A DNA stretch of 64,000 bases from Flagellimonas spongiicola (GTDB lineage Bacteria > Bacteroidota > Bacteroidia > Flavobacteriales > Flavobacteriaceae). Below are positions 1 to 8,182 of this stretch, in pieces. The first letter of the stretch is position 1; every line of letters starts with the position of its first letter. The notes beneath the pieces were generated by a model. That model did no database searches, was not told the DNA's origin, and saw only the letters and a program-made list of their open reading frames with translations. The DNA is taken from NCBI RefSeq assembly GCF_023502425.1, contig NZ_JAMFMA010000001.1:1178001-1242000 (forward strand), written 5' to 3'. The translations under genes and the position numbers were made by a program.

Positions 1-34
1 TCGATGAAATGCATTGTGGGTAAGGAAATTTTCC

Positions 35-42
35 TACATTTG
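35..42 (+). promoter_or_regulatory. Putative -7 box for the secreted mini-peptide gene
   Basis: TACATTTG is a perfect match to the Bacteroidota sigma-A -7 consensus TAnnTTTG and lies 42 bases before the ATG at 85. A TTG at 14-16, 18 bases upstream, could be the -33 element. Assigned by consensus only. Confidence 0.45.
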
Positions 43-84
43 TTATTGAAATGAATTCATTTATTAACCAAAAACTCTTTTACG

Positions 85-222
85 ATGAACACTAAAAGAT
101 TATTTTTTGGAATGTTGGCTATTGCTTTCTTGGCGATGACTGCTATGTCTGCTGACGTTGTTACTCTTGAAGAAGATCAAACAACAAATATTGACAAAAG
201 CAAGTTGAAAAGAGAACATTAG
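85..222 (+). CDS. Small secreted peptide, 45 aa, unknown function
   Basis: This short gene encodes 45 residues. Residues 1-22 (MNTKRLFFGMLAIAFLAMTA and the next two) form a clear Sec-type signal peptide: a basic N-terminus, then a hydrophobic core. The mature part is only about 20 residues, charged, and ends KREH. The ATG lies 42 bases after a good -7 box, and a strong Rho-independent terminator follows 21 bases after the stop, so it appears to be a monocistronic transcription unit. The terminator and signal peptide are the main reasons to believe in it. I do not recognise the family; similar tiny exported peptides are common in Flavobacteriaceae but have no known role. Confidence 0.65.
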   Translation: MNTKRLFFGMLAIAFLAMTAMSADVVTLEEDQTTNIDKSKLKREH

Positions 223-243
223 TCAGATTTACTGAATTAATTT

Positions 244-270
244 AAAAGCTCTTTCTAGGAAAGGGCTTTT
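244..270 (+). terminator. Rho-independent terminator after the mini-peptide gene
   Basis: A 12-bp stem (AAAAGCTCTTTC at 244-255 with GAAAGGGCTTTT at 259-270, one G-T pair) with a 3-base loop, followed by further Ts to 273. It closes the transcription unit of the 45-aa peptide gene. Confidence 0.85.
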
Positions 271-312
271 TTTATTGCAATAATTTCATGGTTTTGCAGT
301 TATGCTTATATC

Positions 313-855
313 ATGAAGGAAAGAAGTACGATTAGGAATAAGCTTATTTTTGAAGGATTATTGGCATTGATAATAGCATTTACGCCAATAATTTTTTACT
401 CCCACAAATACTTCTCGGATGGTCAACAAGAGCTTGACTTTATTCTCTTTACTGTAACAGCAAATGGATTTGTTGATGCAGTCACTGCCTATTGGTATTA
501 TCTTATCAAGATTGTTCCTTTAGTATTACTCGTAATTTGGTTTGTCACCTGTAAAAATTGGTGGTATTATGCAATTCTAATTCCCATATCCATGTATAGT
601 TTTCAACTATACTCCTCCATATGGGGTACTGCTCACAAGGTAGATGAAAATGAAGTGTTGTATGTCGTTGCTGTTTCCATGGTAGTCATACCAGTGGTTT
701 ATTTCGTAAGGGTAAAATTGGTGGACAAGCATGTTCATGGAATTGATTTGGACGCTATGGATACCGAACTTCAAATTTTGAAAGAAAAAGAAGAGCTTAG
801 AAAGGAACGGGAGAAACTGGAACAACGACAACACACCCTTTCAAAAAAAATGTAA
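313..855 (+). CDS. Four-TM membrane protein with C-terminal coiled coil, unknown function
   Basis: The 180-residue protein has four predicted membrane segments at about residues 11-30, 60-78, 82-100 and 114-133. A highly charged helix follows from about 150 to 178, rich in Lys, Glu and Arg and very likely a coiled coil in the cytoplasm. No catalytic motif is visible and I do not recognise the family. It lies 41 bases before the alanine dehydrogenase gene on the same strand, but a separate -7 box for that gene lies just around its stop codon, so the two may be transcribed independently. Length and composition are normal for the region. Confidence 0.8.
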   Translation: MKERSTIRNKLIFEGLLALIIAFTPIIFYSHKYFSDGQQELDFILFTVTANGFVDAVTAYWYYLIKIVPLVLLVIWFVTCKNWWYYAILIPISMYSFQLYSSIWGTAHKVDENEVLYVVAVSMVVIPVVYFVRVKLVDKHVHGIDLDAMDTELQILKEKEELRKEREKLEQRQHTLSKKM

Positions 856-860
856 ATTTG
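853..860 (+). promoter_or_regulatory. Putative -7 box for alanine dehydrogenase
   Basis: TAAATTTG matches TAnnTTTG exactly. It overlaps the stop codon of the preceding gene and lies 36 bases before the ATG at 897. I see no convincing -33 TTTG. Confidence 0.5.
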
Positions 861-896
861 CGCTAGGCCTTAGAGCCACAGCCAGATTTACATTCT

Positions 897-2096
897 ATGG
901 ACCAACCCTCTTCACCTTTTAGTAAACAACAGCTTTTACCTCAAGAAGAAACACTTGAAATCCTAAAACAAAAGGGGGAATTGTTCATTGGGATACCCAA
1001 GGAAAATCAATATCAAGAAAAAAGAATTTGCCTAACTCCAGATGCAGTAAATGCAATTACTGCTCATGGTCATCGCGTACTTATTGAATCCGGTGCAGGC
1101 GAAGGTGCAAGTTTTTCTGATGCGGATTACACCAATGCTGGCGCAGAAATTAGCCGGGATACCAAAAAAGTTTTCTCTTGTCCTATTATTCTTAAGGTAG
1201 AACCTCCTACCCTTTCGGAAATTGATTTAATCAATCCACAGACCATAATCATATCCGCATTACAAATTAAAACACAATCCAAGGACTACTTTGAAACGTT
1301 AGCCAAAAAACGTTTAACTGCAATTGCTTTCGAATACATTCGTGATGAGGACGGAAAATATCCAGCTGTACGATCTTTAAGCGAAATCGCTGGTATTTCT
1401 TCCATCCTAGTTGCTTCTGAATTAATGGCCACTACCAATAAAGGTAACGGACTTATGTTTGGAAATATTAGTGGTGTTCCTCCAGTGGAAGTTGTAATCA
1501 TAGGTGCTGGTACTGTAGGAGAATTTGCAGCCCGTTCTGCTTTGGGCCTAGGAGCCAATATTAAGGTATTTGATAATTCGATTACGAAACTCAGGAACAT
1601 TCAAACCAACCTAAATAGAACCATCTATACTTCAACCATACAACCTAAGAATTTACTTAAGGCATTAAAACGATGTGATGTGGCCATTGGCGCAACGCGT
1701 GGGAAGGACAGATCTCCTATTGTGGTGTCCAGTTCTATGGTGGAAAACATGAAAAAAGGAGCGGTGATCATAGATGTTAGCATTGATATGGGCGGCTGTT
1801 TCGAAACATCTGAAGTAACAACGCACGACAAGCCTACCATTGAAAAGTTTGATGTGACACATTATGGGGTTCCTAATATCCCATCTCGATATCCACGAAC
1901 ATCCAGTATTTCCATCAGTAATATTTTTACCCCTTATTTACTTAAGATAGGAGAAGATGGAGGTTTGGAACATTCTTTACGCTTTGACAAGGGGCTACGC
2001 AATGGTTTATACATGTATCACGGCATATTGACCAACAAGTCAGTTGGTGATTGGTTTGGGCTCACTTATAATGATATTAATTTTCTGATTTTTTAA
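897..2096 (+). CDS. ald: Alanine dehydrogenase family protein
   Basis: Homologue of NAD-dependent L-alanine dehydrogenase, which interconverts alanine with pyruvate and ammonia in the cytoplasm. The 399-residue protein has the AlaDH/PNT N-terminal domain (about 30-165) and a Rossmann domain with GAGTVGE at 203-209. By comparison with the mycobacterial enzyme the substrate residues Arg (EKR, 43), Lys (ILK, 100) and the catalytic Asp (in IDVSIDMGG) are conserved, but the active-site His of the FLHLA motif is replaced by Gln at about 123 (ALQIKTQ). The N-terminus is about 28 residues longer than in classical enzymes. The family fits well; the exact activity is less certain because of the His-to-Gln change. 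A proline dehydrogenase gene nearby fits an amino-acid catabolism setting. Confidence 0.85.
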   Translation: MDQPSSPFSKQQLLPQEETLEILKQKGELFIGIPKENQYQEKRICLTPDAVNAITAHGHRVLIESGAGEGASFSDADYTNAGAEISRDTKKVFSCPIILKVEPPTLSEIDLINPQTIIISALQIKTQSKDYFETLAKKRLTAIAFEYIRDEDGKYPAVRSLSEIAGISSILVASELMATTNKGNGLMFGNISGVPPVEVVIIGAGTVGEFAARSALGLGANIKVFDNSITKLRNIQTNLNRTIYTSTIQPKNLLKALKRCDVAIGATRGKDRSPIVVSSSMVENMKKGAVIIDVSIDMGGCFETSEVTTHDKPTIEKFDVTHYGVPNIPSRYPRTSSISISNIFTPYLLKIGEDGGLEHSLRFDKGLRNGLYMYHGILTNKSVGDWFGLTYNDINFLIF

Positions 2097-2104
2097 AACT
2101 ATTC

Positions 2105-2470
2105 ATGGCATTTTTAAGACGATTGGGATGGTACTTGGTAGGGCTGTCCATTGGAATTATATTCTTGGTGTTTTTCCTAAAGAAAAAATCCGGCGAAAAT
2201 GGAATCGAATTTTGCTACTTTCCAAATTGCCGTGTTTTGAAGGATATGCGTTCTAAGCCCCTGAGCTTTGATGAACAGCTCCCTGTTCAATTTAAGGACA
2301 CCACATTTATAGCATCTTTTTTGAACGATGGTGATATAGATTTTGGTAAAAGTGACACCAAAACTGAACCTTGTAAAACGTATTACATTTCACTTGATAC
2401 AGAAAAGGGTAGTCAAGAAATCAAAGCGCAGAACTGCCCCGATGGCTTGACCATATTACCGATTAAATAA
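2105..2470 (+). CDS. DUF4258-type small anchored protein
   Basis: A 121-residue protein with one N-terminal membrane helix (about residues 8-25, LVGLSIGIIFLVFFL) and a soluble domain carrying three cysteines spaced as in the flavobacterial DUF4258-type family: FCYFPNCRVLK near 37-46, CKTYYIS near 89 and NCPDG near 110. It begins 8 bases after alanine dehydrogenase and is probably co-transcribed with it. The same gene order (ald, this family, proline dehydrogenase, aroB) is, from memory, common in Flavobacteriaceae. Function unknown; an envelope-facing domain is inferred from the anchor. Confidence 0.75.
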   Translation: MAFLRRLGWYLVGLSIGIIFLVFFLKKKSGENGIEFCYFPNCRVLKDMRSKPLSFDEQLPVQFKDTTFIASFLNDGDIDFGKSDTKTEPCKTYYISLDTEKGSQEIKAQNCPDGLTILPIK

Positions 2471-2479
2471 GTACTCGTT

Positions 2480-3652
2480 TTACAAATCCAACTTACGTCG
2501 TTTCTTTTCTTTTTGAAGAAGCGCTAGTTCCCTTGTAGTTTGGCCGGCTACAGAAGTGTTCTCTTCTGCTCGTCTAATTAAGTACGGCATTACGTCCTTA
2601 ACGGGTCCATAAGGAACATACTTGGCTACATTGTATCCTGCTTCAGAGAGATTAAATGAGATGTGGTCACTCATTCCATACAATTGTCCAAACCAAATGC
2701 TATCATTGTTAGGGTTCAACCCTTGTGCATTCATAGCATCGATTAATTTTAAACTGCTTGCTTCATTATGCGTTCCAGCGAATACTGAAATATGGTCTAG
2801 GTGTTCCATAATATAGGTAATCGCCGCATCAAAGTTGGCGTCCGTAGCTTGCTTTGAATCACAGATAGGCGTTTTATATCCTTTTTCTTCCGCTCTATCA
2901 TTCTCTTTTTCCATATAGGCCCCTCGCACTACTTTCAATCCAATTTTAAATCCGTTTTCAATGGCTATACCTGATAGCTTTTTAAGATATTCCATTCTAT
3001 CCCAACGGTACATTTGTAGGGTATTGAAAATCACAGCTTTCTCCTTATTATATTCGCGCATCATTTCCAACGCCAAATCATCTGCAGCAACTTGCATCCA
3101 ACTTTCCTCTGCATCTATCAACAATTTGACATCCAAATCGTATGCTTTTTTGCACACCTTGTGATACCTGTCAACCAAACGGTCCCAAGCCTTGGATTCT
3201 TCCTCATCCAGTTGAATACCTTCACTTACTTTCTCATATAATTCAAATCGCCCAAAACCCGTAGGTTTGAATACAGCAAATGGAATAGCGTCTTTCTCCT
3301 TGACAAAATCAAGAACTTCAAGAGTTTTTTGTAGTGCAAAATCAAATTGATCTTCAACTTCTTTGCCTTCCACAGAGTAATCCAAAATGGAAGAGACCCC
3401 TTTGCTGTACATTTTGTCAATTATCGGAATACAATCCTCTTCATTAACCCCGCCACAAAAATGGTCAAACACGGTAGCTCGAATAAGGCCTTCAATTGGT
3501 AAATGCGCCTTTATGGCAAAATTGGTAACAGCGGTACCGATCTTAACTAGAGGTTCATTTGCGATAAGTTTAAAAAGAAAATAAGCGCGTTCCAATTCGG
3601 AATCCGTTTTCATTTGAAACGCTATTGCGGTATTCTCAAAATTCGGGTGCAT
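2480..3652 (-). CDS. Proline dehydrogenase (FAD-dependent)
   Basis: Oxidises L-proline to delta-1-pyrroline-5-carboxylate, passing electrons through FAD to the respiratory chain. It is the monofunctional Bacteroidota form (390 residues), not the fused PutA. The TIM-barrel domain spans most of the protein. Recognisable motifs are KVVRGAYMEKEN (about 242-253), the GQLYGMSDH segment (about 323-331) and the C-terminal RRAEENTSV (about 363-371) that contacts substrate and flavin. The gene converges on the DUF4258-type gene with only 9 bases between the stops. A -7 box lies 23 bases upstream of the ATG. Confidence 0.93.
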   Translation of the reverse strand: MHPNFENTAIAFQMKTDSELERAYFLFKLIANEPLVKIGTAVTNFAIKAHLPIEGLIRATVFDHFCGGVNEEDCIPIIDKMYSKGVSSILDYSVEGKEVEDQFDFALQKTLEVLDFVKEKDAIPFAVFKPTGFGRFELYEKVSEGIQLDEEESKAWDRLVDRYHKVCKKAYDLDVKLLIDAEESWMQVAADDLALEMMREYNKEKAVIFNTLQMYRWDRMEYLKKLSGIAIENGFKIGLKVVRGAYMEKENDRAEEKGYKTPICDSKQATDANFDAAITYIMEHLDHISVFAGTHNEASSLKLIDAMNAQGLNPNNDSIWFGQLYGMSDHISFNLSEAGYNVAKYVPYGPVKDVMPYLIRRAEENTSVAGQTTRELALLQKEKKRRKLDL

Positions 3653-3674
3653 TATTATGAATTTATTAAAGATT

Positions 3675-3682
3675 CAAATATA
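3675..3682 (-). promoter_or_regulatory. Putative -7 box for proline dehydrogenase
   Basis: On the minus strand this reads TATATTTG, a perfect TAnnTTTG, 22 bases upstream of the proline dehydrogenase ATG. No clear -33 TTTG. Confidence 0.5.
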
Positions 3683-3745
3683 AGTAGCCCTTTTGGAACA
3701 CTATCTATAAAAATAGTCTTTATTTAGCACGACAAATCATGTTGC

Positions 3746-4810
3746 ATGGAGTCGATAAAATCACATTCCTACGAAGTACATTTAGAAGAGTTGGCGGAAG
3801 CTGCTCTAAGACAGCATGTTGCTAAAAACAATTACTCCAAGATATTTCTATTGGTTGATTCCAATACCCATAAACACTGTTTGCCACTGTTGCAAAAAAA
3901 AATGCAGGGGAAGGTCCAGTTTGATGCCATTTATGAAATTAAACCTGGAGAAGAACATAAGCACATAAATACCTGCATGTTGGTTTGGCAATGGTTGTCA
4001 GATGAAGGTGCCGACAGGAAAAGTCTTTTGATCAACCTTGGTGGAGGTGTACTCACGGATTTAGGAGGCTTTGTAGCTTCTACATTTAAAAGAGGAATTG
4101 ATTTTATAAATATCCCGACTACCTTACTTGCAATGGTAGATGCCTCAGTTGGTGGTAAAACAGGCGTTGACCTTGGTGCACTTAAAAATCAGATTGGTGT
4201 TATTAACCAGCCACAAATGGTATTGGTTATTCCTGATTTTTTAGCTACACTTGAATCGAGACAGCTTACCAGTGGATTTGCCGAAATGCTAAAGCATGGA
4301 TTAATTACAGATCAATCGTACTGGCAATCACTTCGCGAGACCAAGGATTATGCAAATGCTACCACCATTCAAAAATCCATTGCTATAAAAAACACGGTGG
4401 TTGCCGAAGATCCTACTGAGCAAGGTATCCGGAAAATTTTGAATTTCGGTCATACTTTGGGGCATGCCATCGAATCCTATTTTTTGGAAAATCCTGAAAA
4501 ACAGAGTTTGCTACATGGAGAGGCCATTGCCGTTGGAATGATTTTAGAAGGATACCTTTCGCATAAACTGCAAGGGCTTTCTGCACTATCTCTACAGGAA
4601 ATAAAGGAAACCTTTCTGACACATTTTGATCATGTTATGTTTTCATTAGAAGACATCCATTCCATTGTGGAGTTGCTCAAATATGACAAGAAAAACGCTT
4701 ACGGTGACATCAATTTTGTCTTACTCCAAGCTATTGGTAAGGCAGTTACGGACATTCAAGTCCCGCCAGAAATGTTCACGGATGCGTTCGCTTACTACAA
4801 AGAAGCTTAG
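3746..4810 (+). CDS. aroB: 3-dehydroquinate synthase
   Basis: Second step of the shikimate pathway: converts DAHP to 3-dehydroquinate using NAD and a divalent metal in the cytoplasm. At 354 residues it has the usual length. The NAD/phosphate motifs NLGGGVLTDLGG (about 91-102) and PTTLLAMVDASVGGKTG (about 125-141) are intact. So are the metal ligands: the Glu of GFAEMLKHGLI (about 178), the first His of FGHTLGHAIE and the His of LHGEAIAVGM. The gene stands alone on the plus strand, divergent from proline dehydrogenase with a 93-base gap. Confidence 0.96.
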   Translation: MESIKSHSYEVHLEELAEAALRQHVAKNNYSKIFLLVDSNTHKHCLPLLQKKMQGKVQFDAIYEIKPGEEHKHINTCMLVWQWLSDEGADRKSLLINLGGGVLTDLGGFVASTFKRGIDFINIPTTLLAMVDASVGGKTGVDLGALKNQIGVINQPQMVLVIPDFLATLESRQLTSGFAEMLKHGLITDQSYWQSLRETKDYANATTIQKSIAIKNTVVAEDPTEQGIRKILNFGHTLGHAIESYFLENPEKQSLLHGEAIAVGMILEGYLSHKLQGLSALSLQEIKETFLTHFDHVMFSLEDIHSIVELLKYDKKNAYGDINFVLLQAIGKAVTDIQVPPEMFTDAFAYYKEA

Positions 4811-4902
4811 ATACGTATACTAAATTCATCGGTTGACAACTCTTTGAACTTGTCGATTTTAAAAATTTATAGCTTAGGATAGGAATCAATAACCTATCAA
4901 CC

Positions 4903-5235
4903 ATGAAACGTATTCTTATCGATTACAAAAAATTGGACCACAAAGTAGCGGCTAATTTAATTGACTCTTATCCATATGGTTATGGAGATGAAGACATTAT
5001 CACACTGAAAAAACCTAACGGCGACATTATTGAAGCTGTGGAGGTTAGAACGGATGACACCATTTATTTGGTTAAAATCAGTAAGAGTCTTTCCAATTTT
5101 ATTTCAAATTTTGAGGAAAACATTGAAAAAGAATTAGGAAACCAAGCTCAGGCTGAAGCCGTAATTGGGCAAAGTGATGAAACCAGTCCTTCCGATTTAG
5201 AGTCAGACCAAGAAAACGAAAAAGAAAAGTTATAG
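4903..5235 (+). CDS. Conserved small cytoplasmic protein, unknown function
   Basis: A 110-residue protein with no signal peptide or membrane segment. The first 80 residues are a compact mixed alpha/beta domain (MKRILIDYKKLDHK, then YPYGYGDEDII). The last 30 are acidic and low-complexity (QSDETSPSDLESDQENEKE), probably disordered. I recognise this as a conserved flavobacterial family but know of no function. It lies 92 bases after aroB and converges on the DinB-like gene. Confidence 0.75.
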   Translation: MKRILIDYKKLDHKVAANLIDSYPYGYGDEDIITLKKPNGDIIEAVEVRTDDTIYLVKISKSLSNFISNFEENIEKELGNQAQAEAVIGQSDETSPSDLESDQENEKEKL

Positions 5236-5247
5236 GGAACAATTACT

Positions 5248-5769
5248 TTAACCCAGATAACGTTCTCGGATAATTTTCAGATGATGTGCCTGATGACCAC
5301 AAATGACAAAGCCCAGGGCACGCACACTCATATCCGAACCACTAGCGGAACCTAACCTCTTTAACTCATCGTCAGTAAACGATTTAAAAAGGTTGATACT
5401 AGATTCCCTTACAGACGCATATTCAGACACGATTGCATCTTTTGACCTGTTGTTTGCGTTGGATTCTGGAACATAAATGTCTTGATCAAATCCAGGTAAT
5501 GGTGTGGAATCCTTTCTAGCAAAGCGTAAAGCCCTATATTGAAATACCCTTTCAGCATCTATGAGGTGCATCAGTATTTCAGACAAGGTCCATTTCCCAT
5601 CAGCATAGGAAAAATTTAATTTTTCAGAAGGAATATCTCTAAGGAAAGAAATAAAGATATCCTTTCCATTAATCAATTGATCCATCAATTTAACCTCCTC
5701 TCCTAGTACATCCATATAGGGTTGGTAATATGGATTGTATTCAGAAACGGTTAATTCTGAATTTAACAT
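5248..5769 (-). CDS. DinB/YfiT-like four-helix metal-binding protein
   Basis: The 173-residue protein has the features of the DinB_2 superfamily: a four-helix bundle with three His ligands, one in the first long helix of the domain (WTLSEILMHLIDAE, about 60-73) and two in the terminal GHQAHHLKII (about 158-167). DinB-like proteins are often thiol-dependent transferases or hydrolases; the substrate here cannot be inferred. The terminal helix ends close to the C-terminus as usual. It lies 23 bases downstream of the Lrp-type regulator on the same strand and is likely co-transcribed with it. Confidence 0.8.
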   Translation of the reverse strand: MLNSELTVSEYNPYYQPYMDVLGEEVKLMDQLINGKDIFISFLRDIPSEKLNFSYADGKWTLSEILMHLIDAERVFQYRALRFARKDSTPLPGFDQDIYVPESNANNRSKDAIVSEYASVRESSINLFKSFTDDELKRLGSASGSDMSVRALGFVICGHQAHHLKIIRERYLG

Positions 5770-5792
5770 GGCGGTTTAAATTATTTTGAATA

Positions 5793-6272
5793 TTACAATT
5801 CGTTGAAAATCGTATGCATCAATCGTTTTTTATCATTGATGCTTTCTTCCAAGGAAATCATGGTCTCCGTTCTACTAATTCCATCAATATCATCTATTTT
5901 GAATATGATGTTTTTAGCATGGGTGGTGTCTCTAGCCCTAATTTTACAAAAGATATTGAATTTACCCGTTGTGATATGGGCAACGGTTACATAGGGTATT
6001 TGATTTAGACGCTCAAGTACAAACTTGGTCTGATGGGTTTTCTCCAAAAATATACCGACATAAGCAATGAAGGAATATCCAAGTTTTACATAATCCAAGG
6101 TCAATGAAGATCCTTTGATAATTCCGGACTCTTCCATTTTCTTGACCCTTACGTGCACCGTACCGGCAGAAATAAGCAATTTTTTGGCAATATCTGTAAA
6201 AGGAGTACGGGTATTGTCAATAAGCATGTCTAATATCTGGTGGTCAATTTCGTCTAATTTTACTTTACTCAT
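5793..6272 (-). CDS. Lrp/AsnC-family transcriptional regulator
   Basis: A 159-residue regulator with an N-terminal winged helix-turn-helix (about 5-55: DEIDHQILDMLIDNTRTPFTDIAKKL, recognition helix near SAGTVHVRVKKME) and a C-terminal RAM/AsnC effector domain (about 70-150). Lrp/AsnC proteins form octamers or dimers and sense amino acids. Nearby alanine and proline catabolic genes make an amino-acid-responsive role plausible, though that is inference. It is the first gene of a pair with the DinB-like gene and has its own -7 box 18 bases before the ATG. Confidence 0.92.
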   Translation of the reverse strand: MSKVKLDEIDHQILDMLIDNTRTPFTDIAKKLLISAGTVHVRVKKMEESGIIKGSSLTLDYVKLGYSFIAYVGIFLEKTHQTKFVLERLNQIPYVTVAHITTGKFNIFCKIRARDTTHAKNIIFKIDDIDGISRTETMISLEESINDKKRLMHTIFNEL

Positions 6273-6289
6273 AGTATGAATATTTTAAC

Positions 6290-6297
6290 CAAAAGTA
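6290..6297 (-). promoter_or_regulatory. Putative -7 box for the Lrp/AsnC gene
   Basis: Minus-strand TACTTTTG matches TAnnTTTG exactly, with 17 bases between the box and the start codon at 6272. The surroundings are very AT-rich. Confidence 0.5.
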
Positions 6298-6373
6298 GTT
6301 AATTAAGAAAATATATGTAAAAAAAATGCTGTTTTTTTGAACAAAATGTAACAAATTCCTGACTAATGGCAAT

Positions 6374-7510
6374 TTAGCCTCTAAATTGTTGAATTAAAGA
6401 AAGTAGATTCTTACGGTCAAGTTCACCATAATCCTTTTCAATCTTGCAATCCAATATTTTGTGACCGTAAAATCCCTTCTGGATGCCAACTTCCACAATT
6501 TCTGGGATGAAGTTGATACATCCCTCGTTCAATGTTTCTTTAAACCGAATTCCTACTACCTCCATCGAATCTATTGAAGTAGTGTTAATTGAATGTGCGT
6601 TCCTTATAAGAATGTCATAGAATCGTTTTTCGTTCTCTGGAATCAGAAGATAATCGGATACTTCATAATCTTGAACCCGCTCATGTGCAATTGTATCTAA
6701 GGCTTTTACCAGAGAAATGAAGATATGGCCTCTTGTAATTTCCCGTTGGTAATCATTTGAAAAGTGTCCAGCTTCAAAAAGCACCGTCGGTACCTCTTGC
6801 ATTTGAAATTGATCTCCAACACAATTGTCGTTGAAACCGTCATCATACCGACCTACTTGCCCAGGAATATACTTTTGTAGTTCCATGTTCATGGCAACAA
6901 TGAGTTGCATGGCTTTAGCTCTTACACTGTCAATTGATCGCTCAGGGTCTTTTGAGGGCGATAAAAAAGATACCGTTGCAGGTTTGTCCGTCTTGCTAAC
7001 GCTAAATAATGTTCGCTGATCATGAAGATTAAAACAATAGTCGGGTTTAAATGATTCAAATAAATTCCGAAGTGCGATGCTCTCCGGCTGTGTTCGGTTT
7101 TTTGCATCCCTATTTAGATCTACGTCATTAGCATTGCTACGTGTGTAAGCTCTTGCTCCATCAGGATTAAGAATCGGAACAATACATAGGGTACAACTTT
7201 TTAATACATCTGCAGCTGTCTCATGATCGCTATTAAGAAAATTAATTAGGTCCAAAACCGCCTTTGTGGTGGTCGACTCATTACCATGCATCTGAGACCA
7301 CATCAAAATCTTGGTTTTACCTTTCCCAAGTTGTAATGCTATTATTGGTTCACCTAGAACCGAAGACCCAATAGTTTCCAAAGTGGTGGAATTTTGTTTT
7401 TTCAACCATTTATTCGCTATGGTATACATGGTGACATAACGACCACTTACCGAATTCTCTTTAAACTTTTCATGAAGGTTTGGTGTCACAAAAACAACAT
7501 TTGATTGCAC
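6374..7510 (-). CDS. M14-family zinc carboxypeptidase
   Basis: A 378-residue peptidase of the carboxypeptidase A (M14) fold. Zinc ligands are visible as HxxE (MHGNES, His75 and Glu78) and a second His in FNLHDQRT (His163). Catalytic Glu is Glu246 in LFEAGHF, and the substrate Arg lies in DLNRDAKN. No signal peptide is visible, so it is probably cytoplasmic, perhaps acting in peptide or cell-wall peptide recycling. The start is GTG at 7510; the residues right after it (KENSVSGRYVT) belong to the conserved N-terminal part of this family, which supports that start over later ATGs. Monocistronic, 101 bases from the Lrp gene. Confidence 0.88.
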   Translation of the reverse strand: MQSNVVFVTPNLHEKFKENSVSGRYVTMYTIANKWLKKQNSTTLETIGSSVLGEPIIALQLGKGKTKILMWSQMHGNESTTTKAVLDLINFLNSDHETAADVLKSCTLCIVPILNPDGARAYTRSNANDVDLNRDAKNRTQPESIALRNLFESFKPDYCFNLHDQRTLFSVSKTDKPATVSFLSPSKDPERSIDSVRAKAMQLIVAMNMELQKYIPGQVGRYDDGFNDNCVGDQFQMQEVPTVLFEAGHFSNDYQREITRGHIFISLVKALDTIAHERVQDYEVSDYLLIPENEKRFYDILIRNAHSINTTSIDSMEVVGIRFKETLNEGCINFIPEIVEVGIQKGFYGHKILDCKIEKDYGELDRKNLLSLIQQFRG

Positions 7511-7699
7511 AAAAATAGTGTTAGTTTTTGTTACAATTGTATCTATTAAACCGAGTTATGTATACAATTATATCATTAATCTAGCGCCTCATCATACAAT
7601 TGTGCCTGACAAATAAACATAATTTATAATAAATCATTATTTCTCTGTATAACAATACTTTAAGCACTTAGATATAAACTTTATATTTAAGTTTTGGGA

Positions 7700-7740
7700 T
7701 GAAATGACCAGTTGTATTTGACCGCGATTACATCATTTCA
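7700..7740. promoter_or_regulatory. Inverted repeat around the XRE-regulator promoter, candidate operator
   Basis: TGAAATGA at 7700-7707 is repeated in perfect inverted form as TCATTTCA at 7733-7740. GGG (7696-7698) and CCC (7741-7743) extend the dyad with a one-base bulge. The arms enclose the likely -33 region and end 4 bases before the -7 box of the XRE gene. That placement is typical of an autoregulatory operator; binding is inferred. Confidence 0.45.
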
Positions 7741-7743
7741 CCC

Positions 7744-7751
7744 TACCTTTG
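7744..7751 (+). promoter_or_regulatory. -7 box for the XRE regulator gene
   Basis: TACCTTTG is a perfect TAnnTTTG, 20 bases before the GTG start. A TTTG at 7717-7720 could be the -33 element, although the 23-base spacer is a few bases longer than usual. Confidence 0.6.
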
Positions 7752-7770
7752 TAGAATAGCTGTTAGAATT

Positions 7771-8142
7771 GTGAATGACGATATAACAAATCGAATTAAA
7801 ATTGTAATTAGCCATTATGGCCTTAGTGTTACATCCTTGGCTGAATCCATTGGTGTGCAACGCTCGAGTATTTCCCATATTCTAAATGGCAGAAATAGAC
7901 CCAGCCTTGATTTTGTTATGAAATTGGTCAAGACCTATCCGGAAGTAAATCTATATTGGTTATTAATTGGCAAAGGCCATTTTCCTTCTACATCAGAGTT
8001 CAGTAGCTCCCCTAGCCTTCCCAAAGGAACCATGGGAGAATCTTACAGCAGTAGTGAATCAAAAAAAGACTCAGAGCCCATTCGCATGGTGGTTTTTTAT
8101 TCAGATGGTACTTTTGAGTCATTTGATGCAAAAAAAACCTAA
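7771..8142 (+). CDS. XRE-type HTH transcriptional regulator
   Basis: A 123-residue protein with an N-terminal HTH_3/XRE domain (about 5-60). The two helices of the turn are SVTSLAESIGV and QRSSISHILNGRNRP, followed by the WLLIGKG segment usual at the end of this domain in Bacteroidota. The remaining 50 residues are Ser-rich and probably disordered, ending in a short strand-forming tail (RMVVFYSDGTFESFDA). Translation starts at GTG. The inverted repeat bracketing its promoter suggests autoregulation. The next gene, a lipoprotein, begins 40 bases downstream. Confidence 0.88.
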   Translation: MNDDITNRIKIVISHYGLSVTSLAESIGVQRSSISHILNGRNRPSLDFVMKLVKTYPEVNLYWLLIGKGHFPSTSEFSSSPSLPKGTMGESYSSSESKKDSEPIRMVVFYSDGTFESFDAKKT

Positions 8143-8182
8143 TCACTTCTATCGTTACAGTTCTTTACACTTAATTTGCAAC

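Noticed and set aside
4811-4902. Possible tandem element with CTTGTCGATTTT before the 110-aa gene
   Set aside because: Half-sites are about 24 bp apart and match the 34-bp element poorly; the gene is not a surface protein.
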